Assembly: GCA_035610365.1 (NCBI GenBank)
Contig: CM069439.1
Span: 20,969,533 to 21,033,532 of the forward strand
DNA: 64,000 nucleotides
From: Aquatica leii
Taxonomy: Eukaryota > Arthropoda > Insecta > Coleoptera > Lampyridae
Reading direction: 5' to 3'
Shown here piece by piece: positions 19,978 through 32,589 of this stretch; position 1 is the first letter of the stretch, and each line of letters opens with the position of its first letter. A model generated the notes under the pieces. The model ran no database searches. It saw only the letters and a program-made list of their open reading frames with translations, and was not told the origin of the DNA. A program made the position numbers and the translations under genes.

Positions 19978-22430
19978 TGTAGCTATTACATTGTTTTTTA
20001 TTTGTTTATTTTTTATTTTTTCTCTTTGGGACGAGGGAACCAAACTACTTCTCGAAAATAATATATTTTCCAAATGAGAGTACGCAATAATAGCATTTAT
20101 TCGATCGAATACGTAATACGTAAAATGATAACATGAATTGTGTAAACTCAAACAAATCTGATTATAATCATGTTGAGCTTGAAATTTGGCTTGCAACGAG
20201 CAAACAAGCGTTTTTTCTTTTCTGAGCTTGCAATGTACGAAACTTTATATATTTAAACGCTGCATCGGTCGCGATTTTATTTGTTGCCTGATGCCCGATC
20301 GATAAATAACTTAGCGAAGTGAAAAGGTGCATGGGGTAAAAGATATCTGCTTTTGAAACTTTAGTTTTTTGTAGTTTTCCAGACTTTATAGTGATTTGTT
20401 TTGTGTTGTGAACTAAAGTGAGTTTATCTAAAATTTATTTTTTATTTACGATTTATTAAAACATAAAAGCCAAAAACTTGCATCTCAAAAATCTTTATAT
20501 TATATTTGATTATATAAACACCATTGTTAATTGAAGTAAATTCAAACAGAATAATTGATAAGCACTAATATTACTATTTGAAAATTTATAAATTTTGAAA
20601 TAACTTAAAATAAGTAATGTTGAGAAAATACATTCGAGTTTGAGTTTGAGACGTCGAAACATTTCCATTTTTCATGAATAATTTGTCAATTTGTTTACTT
20701 ACGTATTAATTTCTTTACAGTATACAGGATGTCAGAAGAAAAGAAAAAATTGTCTGGATACCAAAATTTGCTGATTAAAAGAAACAGAGAAGAAGAACTG
20801 GAAAACCATGCCAAAATTACGCATTTTTTTCAAAGCCCGATTCTATTTTGCCAAATATTAATAACAGTAATAATACAGCTAAATACCAATATTCTGAACC
20901 TGTACTTAAAACAAGTATCAGCACCAAACAAGAAATTGATCTTCTAGAAAGCAATCCATCAACATTTTTAAGTTCCGCTGATAATAAGAAATGAACACCT
21001 TCAAAAATTACCAGAACGGAAAATATGAGTCAACTTTTGAAAAAATTACGTCCTAATAATACTCATTATCAAAACAAAAAAAAATATTTATTCGAAAAAT
21101 AGTTTCGTGTCAGGGCGTAAGTTTTCCAATAGTTACTTCTTCAGAATTTTACCGAACAAAGAAAAAATTAAGCATTTCTGGTTGTTGTATTCCGAAACAA
21201 AAAATTCACTTTACTGCTTCTGTTGCAATGACAGCGATTTGAAATATGTCCGCCTTAGTGATGAATCTGGTTACAATGACTAGCAGCATTTAAGTAAACA
21301 CTTAAACATTCATGAAAAGAGCAAGTTACATACCGAAAATGTTCTATAATTGCGAGATCTGTCTAACCGTTTTAATAAAAATAAATAATTGATTCTGAAA
21401 TTCAAAATGTAATAAACAGGAAACGAAATACCAGCAAGCTGTTATAGAAAGAATTTTCTACGTGATTCAGTTTTTAGGTCAGCAAAATTTAACTTTTCGT
21501 GGAAGTAGTAATAAGTTGTTTAAGAAAAACAATGGTAACTTTTTAAAATGCATAGAAATGATTTCCAAATTGGACCCGATTATGTCAGAACATACAAAAC
21601 GCTCTCAAATAAAAAATCACAAAAACAATCTCGTGTATAAAATACAAAATAAAGTAATCAACTTGATTGGTAAAAATATCAAATCCAAAATTTTAGAACT
21701 AATTAAAAAGGCAAAATGTTATTCCATATTATTAGACTGTACTCCTGGTTTTAGTCACCCAGAACAAATTTCAGTTTGAATAAGATTTGTTAATTTAAAG
21801 AGCACGGGAATTAGTCAAGAAGAACCTTTTTATTATTTTGTCCTATAGATGATGCGTCAGGTGAAGGCTTGACAAAATTTCTTTTGTCGGCGTTAGAGAA
21901 AGAAGACTTAAATAACAACGATTTGAGTGGTCAGGGTTACGACAATGGGGCAAACATGCGTGGCAAGAATAATGGTCTACAAAAAAATTTGGATTTCAAT
22001 CCGCGAGCTTTCTTTGTTCCTTGTTGCAATCCTACCCTAAATTTAGTCGTCAATGATGGCGCAAAATCGAATACTTTGAGCATCAATTTTTTTTCTTTAG
22101 TTCAATAACTGTTTGTATTTTTTTCTGTTTCTACTGAACGCTGATGAATTCTGAAATCTAATTTATCTAATGTAACAAATTTAACTTTAAAATTTTTATC
22201 GGATACTGGATGGTTTAGTAGAATAGATACAATAACTCCTTTAAGGTATCAAGTTGGGGAGGTGATGCTCTGTTTGAAATAAGCGAAGGAAACTTTGAAA
22301 ATAACGTAAAAAATTTGGCTGCATCGTTGGTAAAAAAATTGCAAAATTTTGAATTTATTTGCATTCTTACATTGTGGTATAATATTCTAAGTAAATGTGA
22401 TATTCAAGTTCTGTAGTTACGTCCCCCTTT
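19978..22430 (+). mobile_element. hAT-C (ZMYM1/DUF4371-like), plus-strand copy
   Basis: The 5' region repeats 12960-11986 in reverse. Coding remnants run to about 22110 and untranslated sequence beyond. The 3' end is uncertain: it may stop before the Penelope unit at 22632, or the gcgcgggcctg terminus at 22918 may be its true end. Confidence 0.6.
20729..22110 (+). pseudogene. hAT-C transposase pseudogene
   Basis: It starts at ATG 20729 after an acceptor-like ttctttacag. The N-terminus reads MSEEKKKLSGYQN...KITHFF. A TTF-type zinc finger remnant lies near 21180-21330 (LLYSETKNSLYCFCCNDSD, HLSKHLNIHEKS). From 21462 the DUF4371 region reads QNLTFRGSSNKLF, NGNFLKCIEMISKLDPIM and CYSILLDCTPGFSHPEQISV, with the first catalytic Asp (LLDCTPG). 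From 21869 it reads GQGYDNGANMRGKNNGLQ with the second Asp, then NPRAFFVPCCNPTLNLVVND. Many stops and frameshifts occur, and the C-terminal third with the Glu is not readable. Confidence 0.75.
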
Positions 22431-22631
22431 AATATTGAATTAATGAATAGGTTGTAGAATATTCTTTACTAGAAGGGGCAAATTAAACCACTTAAGATTT
22501 TTTTATGGCGACGTTTCGTGCAATCAACAAAAAGGTTAGAGTGGAATAGTCCTTAACTCCAAACGACATGTTTTCAATATTTTTATTATTTCTTGTGCTT
22601 TTGTATCATATATTACATTTGAAACTAAAAT

Positions 22632-22918
22632 AGAAAAATTTTGAGTTGTAATACTGTTAGAACATATTTCTGTTTTCTATAAGTTTATAATTATGTTATG
22701 TACCTCAATGAAAAAAATATTTGTATGGCTTATGGCTTGTACTTGTAAAATATAAAAATGAAAATAAATTTATGAAAATACTTTTTAAAATTATTTTTCA
22801 ATAGTAGATAATGATAACTAACTTAACCCGAATTTGTACTCACATATGAACGTAATACAAATTTGGGGCGTTATTTTAAATTTGCACAAGGGCGCCAAAA
22901 GTGCTAGGCGCGGGCCTG
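22632..22918 (+). repeat. dispersed repeat, Penelope 3' unit, copy 2
   Basis: It is a direct copy of 8630-8914, lacking only the short gtacttactt stretch. Copy 1 carries the GIY-YIG domain before it; here no coding part precedes it. Confidence 0.8.
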
Positions 22919-24221
22919 GCTTTAATCATACCTGCTAACTTTGTTTATCATGCCCCTGCTATTTACGTGTTGAGAATGAATAAAACTAAAACAATGATTG
23001 AAGTGTACAAATTTTTTTATTGTTTTTCAGTTCCGCCTTGTGAAGTCGGTATAAGGTGGGCTACATTTTTTAAGATGCTTGTAGGTAATGTGAACGTTTT
23101 CAGATATCATTGTGGCGTCGATAACTACCAAAAAACATGCGAAACGTAGCAAAGCATTTATCGTATCGCTTCTACATACCCACTTATTATTTTACAATCG
23201 ATTTCAATAAAGGAGGCGGTTCTCAATTCGTGGTAATAAATTTTTGTAATGTATGCTATGTTCAGCGATAATTCTTTACGACGCTGGCCGATTTTGATTA
23301 ATCTTTTTTTTTATCAGAAAGAGGGCAACTAATTTCCATTTAGTCAGATTCTGATGATGGCATCTATGAGAAAATGATCAAACTCTCAAATTTACATCGG
23401 CATAAAATTTTCTTCAACGATGTGCATTTTCAAGGATTTTTTTAACAAAAAAAACTATTTTAAAGAAATGCATCAAATAATAAGCACTAAAAGGTAAAAA
23501 ATAATGATTTAGTTTATTTACAATTAAACGATAACATTTTTATTTACATGAAATTACTTTTTTAAGTCGATGCCAAACACATTCACGTTCAATCTATTAC
23601 TATTAAAGGTAATGTTAAGAATTAAGCCTAATCCTACATCAATGTCATACAAAGCATCGACTTCAAATAGTAATTTTATGTGAATAAAAATTTTGTGGTT
23701 TAATTCTAATTTCTAATTAAAATAAACTATTTTTTACTTTTTAGTTTAAAGTCGTTTTTTTTGTTAAAATTTTTTCAGTATAAACTACACTAGATTAATG
23801 CCATGTAAAATTACGTTTTGCAGTTTCATCTGTTTGATTTAGTTTCAAATTTGGAGTAGACCTTCCGAGAGATTTTATTTTAACTTTTTCTTCTAACGAC
23901 AGTCTTACGAATTTATTTAAAAAAATAGGTTTTACACTTTTTTTGCATTTTTTAAAAATATAACGTTTAACTTATAATACGTCGTACTCGTTCTGCTGAT
24001 CAATCACTACTCAACTGCGGGTTACAACAGCGCGAATCCTTTTGCACGTTAAATGTACATATGAAAATCTCATAGTGAGTGTCGCGACGTTACGTTACAA
24101 TGCTTTGTTACATATAAGACACGAGCTTTAATAGTTGTAGCCCGAACATTAAGAAATACCTGTTTAATTTAAAATACGTTTGAATATTTTAACTTATAAT
24201 CATTTGTACGTTTTTTTTGTT
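22919..24221. other. unassigned stretch
   Basis: No recognisable gene or element end. A short frame at 23030-23149 (VPPCEVGIRWATFFK) is not a family I know. Confidence 0.45.
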
Positions 24222-24262
24222 TTAACACGTTCCCTGTCCGTATGGGTATTGCTTAAGCAAGT
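24222..24262 (+). repeat. candidate piggyBac left terminus
   Basis: TTAA (24222-24225) is followed by CACGTTCCCTGTCCGTATGG, similar to the ends of several insect piggyBac families. An acidic open frame 470 bp downstream fits a piggyBac N-terminus, but no matching right end was found. Confidence 0.35.
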
Positions 24263-24382
24263 TCACATGTACCGCGTTTTTTCCTATACTAATTTCATGT
24301 ACTGTATAAGGTACATGAGACTGTGTTTAACTCCGAGTTCAATGAGTCAAATACATTTCGCAAGTTGTTGTACAATCTAGAG

Positions 24383-24568
24383 CAATGTTGCCCAACCTTT
24401 TTTTGTCCGTGGGCCGGATTCATCATGACATACGATTTCGCGGGCCGGATTTTTTATAATTGCATATCTTAGTAACACCTTTTAACACCTTTGAAAGGAG
24501 CTCGCGGGCCGGATTGAGCTTCTTCGCGGGCCGGATCCGGCCCGCGGGCCGTAGGTTGGGCACCGCTG
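24383..24568. mobile_element. hAT MITE with perfect 8-bp target duplication
   Basis: It is 186 bp. The duplication ATCTAGAG is exact on both sides (24375-24382 and 24569-24576). The ends are caatgttgcccaacc and, reversed from the right, cagcggtgcccaacc. The GC-rich interior repeats the motif gggccgg four times, very unlike the AT-rich surroundings. It has no coding capacity and depends on a hAT transposase supplied elsewhere. Confidence 0.9.
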
Positions 24569-24697
24569 ATCTAGAGTGTCTTTCTTGTTTTGATTTTATT
24601 TTCTGTTGTGCGGTGGTAAATAGTTTGATTAAAACTATTTATAATTACAGCGCAAATTTATAACGGTCTCTGCCTAGAGAAACTCCAACCGATTTTC

Positions 24698-25100
24698 TTG
24701 GCATTTAACACCACCAAGCCAAACAAACCACTTACTCAAAGCAAACTTAAAACAGAAGCCGAAACAATAAGTAATTTCAGCAGCAGCAAATTTGAACCAT
24801 TCGTTGACAACGAAGATGTCGATCCAGATTACGACAATGAATCGCTTTCGTCATATTCTAGCAAAAACACATTTCAGGATAAGATCCAGAAAGACAAAGT
24901 AATGGATTTTAAACGATATGGATAAAGATATGGAAGACGTCGACGATGACACAATTTTGGACAATGTTTGGTGTAAAGCAGTTCTCGACATTGTACGATT
25001 TAATTGTACAAAAACTGCTGAAAATTTTGCGTCCTCTGGACAACTGCCTGCAGATGTCTACAAATCAATTTTTGATGAGAATGCTCCAATCTCAAGATAA
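24698..25100 (+). pseudogene. unrecognised acidic ORF pair, possibly a piggyBac N-terminus
   Basis: Two overlapping frames (24698-24925 and 24918-25100) encode a lysine/serine-rich then acidic stretch (VDNEDVDPDYDNESL) and a second part with LDNVWCKAVLDIV. The acidic, Ser-rich composition and the TTAA-type end upstream suggest a piggyBac N-terminal region, but no catalytic block follows. It could be another element. I do not recognise the second part. Confidence 0.3.
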
Positions 25101-25350
25101 GACACATGATAATCTTGCGTTATCAGTTCGTACACGTATCAATTTTTTCTGGCACAAATGTTGATTTTGAACGATCATCTTTAAATTCGTCGGCCATCAA
25201 AGTTACTAAACTATTGATATATCGTTGTCATGGATGGTGTTTTATTAGCAAAAGTCGCAGTAAGTTGATGGGCACCCTGCTGTTGAGATAATCTAACTCG
25301 AAAATCGTAAAAAATGTCGCCCAAAAATGTTCACGATTCAAACTCATGAT

Positions 25351-25477
25351 TATAAACGACTTTCGGCTTAGACCGCGTCGTAGTTAAACAGCCAGACTTT
25401 TAGGTTTGATTCTAGTCTCTTCTTGAGAACCAAAACAAGAAGTAGAACTTGGCTGTTCAAGCCGAAAGTCGCTTATA
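25351..25477. mobile_element. small MITE-like inverted repeat
   Basis: Arms 25351-25369 and 25459-25477 are reverse complements with one mismatch (core cgactttcggctt). The flanks ctcatgat and ctcataaa are similar, perhaps a worn 8-bp duplication. The inside contains ggtttgattctagt, close to a tRNA B-box, but no tRNA fold was found. Confidence 0.55.
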
Positions 25478-26258
25478 CTCATAAACAAAATAATCGCGAA
25501 AGCTTAAGATTTTAGATTCAAATTTAATTTTATTCATTCAAAATGATATATCTCTGGATAAAAAGGTCACTAAATAAAAGAAAAAATCATGCATTTAGAG
25601 TTCAAACAAGCTACTGTTTGTAAACAAGAAATGATTATGAAGTCTTATTAAAATAAAATAATCTGAATCATTGCCTATAGCTACCGATAACATATCTAGA
25701 GTCAGATAATTTCTAAACTTACTAGCACAATGAAGTACGTCACCATAAACAAAAAGAACCAAAAAAGCACACAGATTAGCTAAAAGAGCTAAAATTTCTC
25801 AAATAGGACCTGAGTCAACTTGTCACCTAGAATACAAGACAATCAAGAAAGAGATAAAAAATGTACAAGGACATACCTCATACTCGTTTGTAGTTTTTGG
25901 ATTGAAACAGTAAATGATGTTCTTCAGCGCACCATCCAGACAAAGAGCAAAAAATAATTAAATTGGGTCAGACTCTTATGAAACATAATTTATGAATGAA
26001 ATAATAGAAATTACAAGTTAAATTAGAGCGTAAAGCTAGGGTACAACTCTAACACAAATAATAATAAGAATTTAAATTATTTAAATTTAATACGTGGGTG
26101 AACATTCAGAAAAAAAGATTCAATTTTAAAACAATATGTAAAAATTGCAAAACTAAAGCTAGGTTCATAAATTCTGAAAAACTTACAATAACAAGGTTAA
26201 ACCATGGTAATGTATACAAAGAAAAACGCAAGAATTAAAGTTTTTGTAATAGTGTATA

Positions 26259-26405
26259 TAGTAGCGTAACTACTTTTTTTAGGTTTTCTCACAAATATCT
26301 AAAGCGGAATTAAAAAAATAAAAAAAACTGCGCGTTGCTACGCGATTAACACAGTCTGCGGACTCTCTTAGCTTACCGCATTGCACGCTCTCAGTTACGC
26401 CACTG
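26259..26405. mobile_element. MITE, about 147 bp
   Basis: The left end agtagcgtaact and reversed right end agtggcgtaact form terminal inverted repeats around a relatively GC-rich core (ctgcgcgttgctacgcg). No clear target duplication and no ORF. Confidence 0.6.
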
Positions 26406-28390
26406 GATTCATAATACTTTCCATGAGAAAGGCGCATAAATTAAGCACCCATAAAATGTTGATAGTATACTAGGAACTCTACTCTTAGATTAAATGTATT
26501 ATTTTAATTTTACTAGCTTAGCAAATACAACAAATACACTAAAACAACCAATGTTTTTAATTACTTTTGGTTTATTATGTTCTTGATATAATTCAAGATT
26601 TGTCCAAAACAATTAATCAAAAAAAATTTTAAAAAAAACAGCATGTAAACCGTATTTGAAAGTTTTTACGTCAACATAAACGTCAAACTATTTTTGAAAG
26701 ATTTTAAGACTCCTAAGCGAAGTTAAATCAGTCAAAAAAAGATATGATCAACAAAATAAACTATTACTCAAAAACGTAATTAAAAAAGAGAAACATTATA
26801 ACAGATCTAGAAAATTTAAATAATCGGAGGAAAAAAATTCATGCAGCAGCGAATAGAAGGAACAGAAGAATACAAAATGGATAGTGCTAAAAAGAAACAA
26901 CTAAACAATAAAAATAAACAATGTAATTATAGCTTTCATTTCTAAGTTGTTTCAGTTAATTTCCTAAAATTTTTTATTAATTTACCGTATTTACTTTGCT
27001 TTTATATGGAATTGCTTTTTTATCTACAATTGTAAAGCTTCTATAATGCCCAATTTAATTTTTTTAAATAATATAATGTTAAAGCACAAAAAAGTTTTTT
27101 AAGTCAATTACAGTGAATAAAAAATCCTATTGACCAAATTACAAAATCAGTTTCTATTTTTTCACGCTTTTAAAATAAATTTTTATTTTTTACAAACATT
27201 GTTTTCTACATAGTATGACATTTTTATCTTAACAAATAAAATATAAAAGTTTCGGTAGCTTTAGCTTAATTCTTTTGAGTTTTAGATAGTTCTCGAATGA
27301 TTTATCTTTTATATTTGCTTAAAAGAGAATGTTCTATTAAGTAATAAAAATATTAATTGACAAATAAATAATTATCAGTGAAAGTCTATAAAAAAATTTC
27401 ATTAAAGCGGGTTATGATTGATTGATGCAACTACATTTTCAATGTATTTAGAACGTAGCGCGAGGCTTAATTTGGTTTCTGTTTTTCTCGGTATTTACTA
27501 CTATAAACATATTGACACTACTTAGAAAGCACAAAAGCAGAACGAAATGTAATTTTTAATAGTCTAGCTATTGTTGCATTTTCAACTTGTTATTTTCGTA
27601 CTTCAATTAAATGTTAGTTATTTATTATTTCATTGTATGTCCATTGTCATCTACGAGTACTAACGTACTCTGTGCGCATTATGCATAGAACTATTTAACC
27701 ATTCATACGAATAACGCAAGTTTTTTGTAACAATTTGATTTTCAATTAACTTTATTGTTTATCATATTTAGTTTAAGGTCTTGTTAGATATTATTCCTTG
27801 AAAAAATTCATTTTTGTTAATCCTTAACCAAAAAGTGTCTCGAATTGTCAGACATAATAAAGTAACATTTTTTTATTCTTCTCTTATCTCTCATATTATT
27901 CTTAAATCGTTTAAGCTGAAATACTTCTAAAGCTTTAGATAATATTGTATTTAACTAGTGGTTGACTGTAATTGAGGCTTTGCTCTATATTTAAAATTTT
28001 GTATGTTTAAATTTTGGTTTACAAATTTAACATACTGTTTAGGTTTTTATTAGTCAATAAAAATAAGTTCTATAAGTCCTTAAACTTAAAGTTATCATGT
28101 TTCTGTTTTATCAACTACATAATACGTAATTTTATGAAATTCAACGCCGTTTCAGTCTTCTTCATAACACTTACTACATTTTTATTTATTTATTATGTTT
28201 TTAAGTTGATTATTAGTGTATATGGCAAATTATTTTGTTTTTGTTTTTATATTAAATGCGTTTTGCGTCTTAATTTTTTATTGTTAACATTGTAACTGTT
28301 TTGATAAAAGTACAAACAATATTTTTCTTTTTGGATGGATACAAAAAAAATCACACAACAACAAATACGTTTGATATATTACGTATTCGT
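26406..28390. other. unassigned AT-rich stretch
   Basis: No recognisable gene. The ORF at 28014-28295 is low-complexity (Phe/Leu/Tyr-rich) and has no family signature. Confidence 0.5.
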
Positions 28391-28404
28391 AACCGCGTAT
28401 TCAA

Positions 28405-29270
28405 CGCTTTTCTTTTGGATTCGGTTTACTGCATCAATGACTAATTGAAGAGATTCATGCAATCTAACAATCAAATTTTTAGCAATTAAATGTTGTCGAT
28501 GGATGACGCCATGTATTGCTAACACCCCTGACACATTTTTTTTAAACAGCTTATAAATCCACGATAACGTCCAACCATGGCAGGTGCTCCATCTGTAGCT
28601 ACTGATATTATATTTGATAAAGGGATTGCTTTCTCCATGAAGTAATCCTTCAATACATAAAATATTGATTCACCTTTAGTGTCGGTTGTCAAAGTTCTTG
28701 CGAAGAGCACTTCTTCGTAGATTTCTTGATTCATAATAAAACGAACATATGCCAATAATAATGCTGCATTACCAAGTAAAGTTGACTCGTCTAGTTGTAT
28801 ATAGAAATGGGTCGTTTGCAAATAATTACACAAGAAGCTTTCAATATCAGAACTCATTTTATGAATACGTCTTTCAACAGTATTGGTGCTTAAGAGAATT
28901 CTTTTAATGATATCAGATGCAGGTTTGTGTAAAACAGTTTTTATAACCTCTTCAACGGCTGGCAGATTTACCTTCTATCAGATAGTATGCGGTTTTCCAG
29001 ATTTTGCTATAAGTAGCGAGATATTGTAAGACGCCCGCAAACCATCATCGTTTCTTTGTGACGTCGAAGCGAACATTCTGTTCAACGTAGGTTTCTTCTA
29101 AAGTTTATGTTTGAGTGTTTGAAAGTATTTCAAATCTTTATCTGTTTTATCAGGGTCATCTTCTCAGATGATCCTGCAGCTTAGATGGTTTCATAGCGTC
29201 ATTGCCCAAAAAGTTGTTGCTTAAAAGGCAGATAGGCAATTGTTTGTCCGACAATGATGGAATGAAGCCA
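28405..29270 (-). pseudogene. hAT-B transposase pseudogene, copy 2
   Basis: The longest intact piece (28857-28519) carries FYIQLDESTLLG and SVATDGAPAMVG, the two catalytic Asp blocks. Upstream, the BED region and IKRIPLS-like block survive in other frames, with stops (e.g. in the region before 28870). Downstream, the IHRQHL region is frameshifted near 28530. It lacks the WLSKG region and everything after, so it is shorter than copy 1. Confidence 0.75.
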
Positions 29271-29695
29271 AATTTCAAATAATCCACACTGTCTTGTCCA
29301 CATTTCTTTGAAGATTCGGACAAGGCTTCAGTCATCTGTGGGCAAAATTATCTATATAAATAAAACATAAAGTCCAGCAGACGCATATTACAAAATCAAA
29401 GTGAAATTTAAATCGTATGGTCTTAGATTTACAGCAGGCATAGGCGTACAGCCATTATAAATGAATTTGAGAAGGGGAATGTTATGACTGTTACTTAAGG
29501 TTTTGATATGATGGAACTATAAGGAAATTTGAAAACATGTCAAAAAATGTTAAAATAAAATATTATACAACGAATAATAATAACAAACTGTTATGCGATT
29601 TATTTCTACGTACATTCGACTGTCATGTGTAAAAATTCACTGGTTCCACTTTAGCAATATTACAAAATTTTAATTTTAATATAGAGAAGTATGTA

Positions 29696-30219
29696 CAGTG
29701 CAATATCCATAATCCGAACTTCCGTAATCCGAACATTCCAGTAATCCGAAATGGCTCACAGTGTAACGACCAATGGACAAAAGTACATTTTTTTTACTTT
29801 CTTTGTGAAATTATTTGGTAAGATATATGTATTTATAAAAGAATAATAAATGCCTAGCAAGGTCGTAAATAAGTAAATATTGACACATACATATTTATTT
29901 ATGTGATCCAAAATATGTAGTTTAATTCCAAAATAATTTTTTTAAATATGTTTCCTATATGTAAACATTTAAATTCTATGAAAAAAAAAACAAACAAATG
30001 AAAGTGTGTATTGGAAATTCTTCAAAAACAAGCAGTTGTACAAGTCTGGATGTCTTATTTTCTTAATTTAACTTTCAAAGTGGTAACATATTGTATGTTA
30101 ATAATAAAATACATACGTAATATGTATGTACAGTTGTCTTTTTTAAGATTTTTCCGAAAACATTTCATAATCCAAACATCTCCTTGCAGCAATTAGTTCA
30201 GATTACGGAGATTGCACTG
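29696..30219. mobile_element. pogo/Tigger-like MITE, copy 2
   Basis: It has the same ends and TA flanks (29694-29695, 30220-30221) as 11381-11906 and the same insertion point in hAT-B. Confidence 0.8.
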
Positions 30220-30736
30220 TAATTATAATAACGATTGCTAAAACTTTGAAAAAGAAACTATTGAGGAATACTGGTGTAATTTTGCATGATTTGAACATTA
30301 AACTACTAATAACTGAAGTCATGATTGGCGTAATTTATTTTTGCTAACTACGAGTACAAAACTAAATATAATTTGTGTACCAGGTTATATTTTTTTTATT
30401 ATTTTTATAGCACTTTCCGTTTCAAGGTTCAGGAAACGAACAAACGTATTTGTCTCACATTCGTATTTATAGAGTGACGAATTGAACACGTCAGTGCAAG
30501 TTCGCGAAATTCTGAGACTGCGCGTATGCTTGTAACAAGATGATACTGGTATATCATTATGTGCAGGTTTTTACAAGTTTAAAATGTATTGCGACCACAA
30601 AGCGAATGCCTACATCCTACAACTTACACAATTTTATAAACATATATTATACATTTTTTAATTCATAGGTACTTTTATAAATAATGTATATGTCTTTATA
30701 TTATAAGATAGTATAATGTAAGTAAATAGGTACTAT

Positions 30737-30873
30737 CAGTGTATGTTGAGATCCACTATCGTGGACTCCCATTTTCATTTCATAGACCCCCAAATTTTTT
30801 TTTGCTGACGTAGACCCCTTGTAGGTTGATATAGACCCCTGGAAGACGATATAGACCACTTTGGGAATCACTG
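30737..30873. mobile_element. hAT-type solo fragment or MITE
   Basis: The left edge cagtgtatgttgag and reversed right edge cagtgattcccaaag are similar hAT-style ends 137 bp apart. The interior repeats tagacccc. No 8-bp duplication is visible. piggyBac coding sequence starts immediately at 30874. Confidence 0.5.
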
Positions 30874-31845
30874 CTATAGATGCACCTGATTTGGGTGCAG
30901 GTAGCAGCGTTGCAGCAAAACTTGCTGAAATAATACTCAAATATGAAAATCATAAAATTTTCTTTGACAATTGTTTTGCTAATAGTATATTTAACCCAAA
31001 ATGGTATTTTTCCACATGGTACTGTGCGATTAAACCGAATACGAGGACGTCAGATGTTATCGGAAACTGCTGTCAAAGACGATGTCAAAATGAGTCTTGT
31101 TTCTTGGTATGTTAATAAAGTTGTAACAATGTTATCACCATATCCCATCCAACAGAAACTAAGAAAAAAATTTTAGAAGCGAAAAACCTTACAAAAAAAT
31201 GAACTGTCGTTAATGTATACTAAAATACAATTCGTATACGGAAGTGTAGACCTATTAGTTATCAAAATATGGTTCAAAAGATTCTACCTGCAATTTTTTT
31301 TTCATATGGTGCTTATGTGTGCTGTAAATAGTTGAGTGTTGTGGAGGAGGCAAAAAAATATTCACTTGCCACTTGTTGATTTTAAAATAACTGATGCTTT
31401 ATGTAAATCTAGAACGTCTAAGCTTGCAAGGAAAAGATGAAAGTTCAGTAACGAAATAGCTTATGGACGCAGAAAGAAACGTGAAGCTGGTTAAAATTCC
31501 TCAAATGAAACTACGGAAAGACGGATTGGATCACTTGCACGAATAGAGAAAAAAAGAAAGAATCCACGACAAATTTTCATACTGCCAATCCCAATCTTTT
31601 GTATACTGTAGGAAATGTCTATTAGCACTTTGTTTCAATAAAGACACTGTGGTTCCATACAAAGTAATTCTAATTTTTATTGTCGTTAATGCATCGTGTA
31701 TCATGTTTGATACAAAACAGTTTTTTGAAAACTTTTTGTTTAAATTTTAAATAAGAATTGTTTGACTATTTTCTTAATAAATTGTGAAGAATTTTTTACT
31801 TTACCTGTTTTCTCGTCTAAAAATAAAAAATCATTCAGTAAAGGG
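30874..31845 (+). pseudogene. piggyBac transposase C-terminal half, with right TTAA end
   Basis: The frame from about 30876 reads APDLGAGSSVAAKL, then NHKIFFDNCFANS with the second catalytic Asp. After a frameshift come NGIFPHGTVRLNRIRG and further on a decayed VDLL...W block carrying the third Asp region (near 31245-31300), then a FKITDALCKSR tail. The right terminus is ...cagtaaaggg followed by TTAA (31846-31849), as expected for piggyBac. The N-terminal half is missing; a hAT fragment abuts the break. Confidence 0.7.
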
Positions 31846-31879
31846 TTAAGTATTAAACTGTACTATGTATAATCTAGAA

Positions 31880-32579
31880 CAGTAGATCCCAAACTCTTTT
31901 GACCTACCGATTCTTTTTTATAGTCAAAACTTATTCACGGAACCCTGAGTAAAAAAACTGTATAAATCCGTAATAGAAAAATTACATATTTAACTTTGAT
32001 GTTGATTTACTAAGGTTTTTACGACCAAATAATGTCGATAAATGACACAATGTACAAATAATACTGTGGGTATAATTTGTTTTAATTATGTCAGAAAGCC
32101 TCGGTGTCTTCTTACCATTACCGGAGCACCGTCAATAGCACCAAAGATGATATTAGTCGAGGGTATAAAGAATTCAGATGTTTTTAAGTAGTCACATGAA
32201 AAGTTTTCTACACACTGTGTAATAATACAAAAAACTATAATTTCTTTTGTGCAAAACTAGAAAAATTTGTTGTATGCACTTCACAGCACGACTCCTTATA
32301 GTTTATATTATATACAAGTTGGTGCAGGTATTACTGTTATTACTTGTATTTTATGCACGTCAATATTTATATTTTATTTAAGACGTAAAAATCGCTAATA
32401 GTGCTTTCAGTTATTTATTTTAACTTCATACTAATAAAAATGTGTTACAATTTTTTAATTTTATATTAAACCTTGTGCGGACTCCTTTACGTTGTTCAAA
32501 AACCTTCAAATCAATTCTAATTTTCTACAAAATCTCTAGATGATCCCGGAAACCCTTAGGACTACTTTGAAAACTACTG
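31880..32579 (-). mobile_element. internally deleted hAT-A derivative
   Basis: Ends are cagtagatcccaaac (left) and reversed right cagtagttttcaaag. The segment 32235-32579 is the 5' subterminal region seen at 82-460. A minus-strand coding remnant near 32200-31990 reads IDGAPVMVRRHRGFL and HCVIYRHYLVVKTL, the hAT second-Asp block. No clear 8-bp duplication was found. Confidence 0.6.
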
Positions 32580-32589
32580 TGCTAAATCT

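Larger units (their letters stand above)
28391..30315 (-). mobile_element. hAT-B copy 2
   Basis: It is homologous to 10100-11985 across the BED/DDE gene, the 5' untranslated region and the nested pogo-like MITE. On the minus strand the 5' end is cagttattag (near 30315), as in copy 1. The 3' end is truncated at 28391 (aaccgcgtattcaacg), earlier than in copy 1. Confidence 0.7.

Noticed and set aside
25390..25410. tRNA B-box-like ggtttgattctagt, possible tRNA-derived SINE
   Set aside because: No acceptable A-box or cloverleaf could be built; it lies inside a small inverted-repeat element.
28014..28295. 93-codon ORF
   Set aside because: Hydrophobic low-complexity product in AT-rich DNA, no promoter or family signature; chance ORF.
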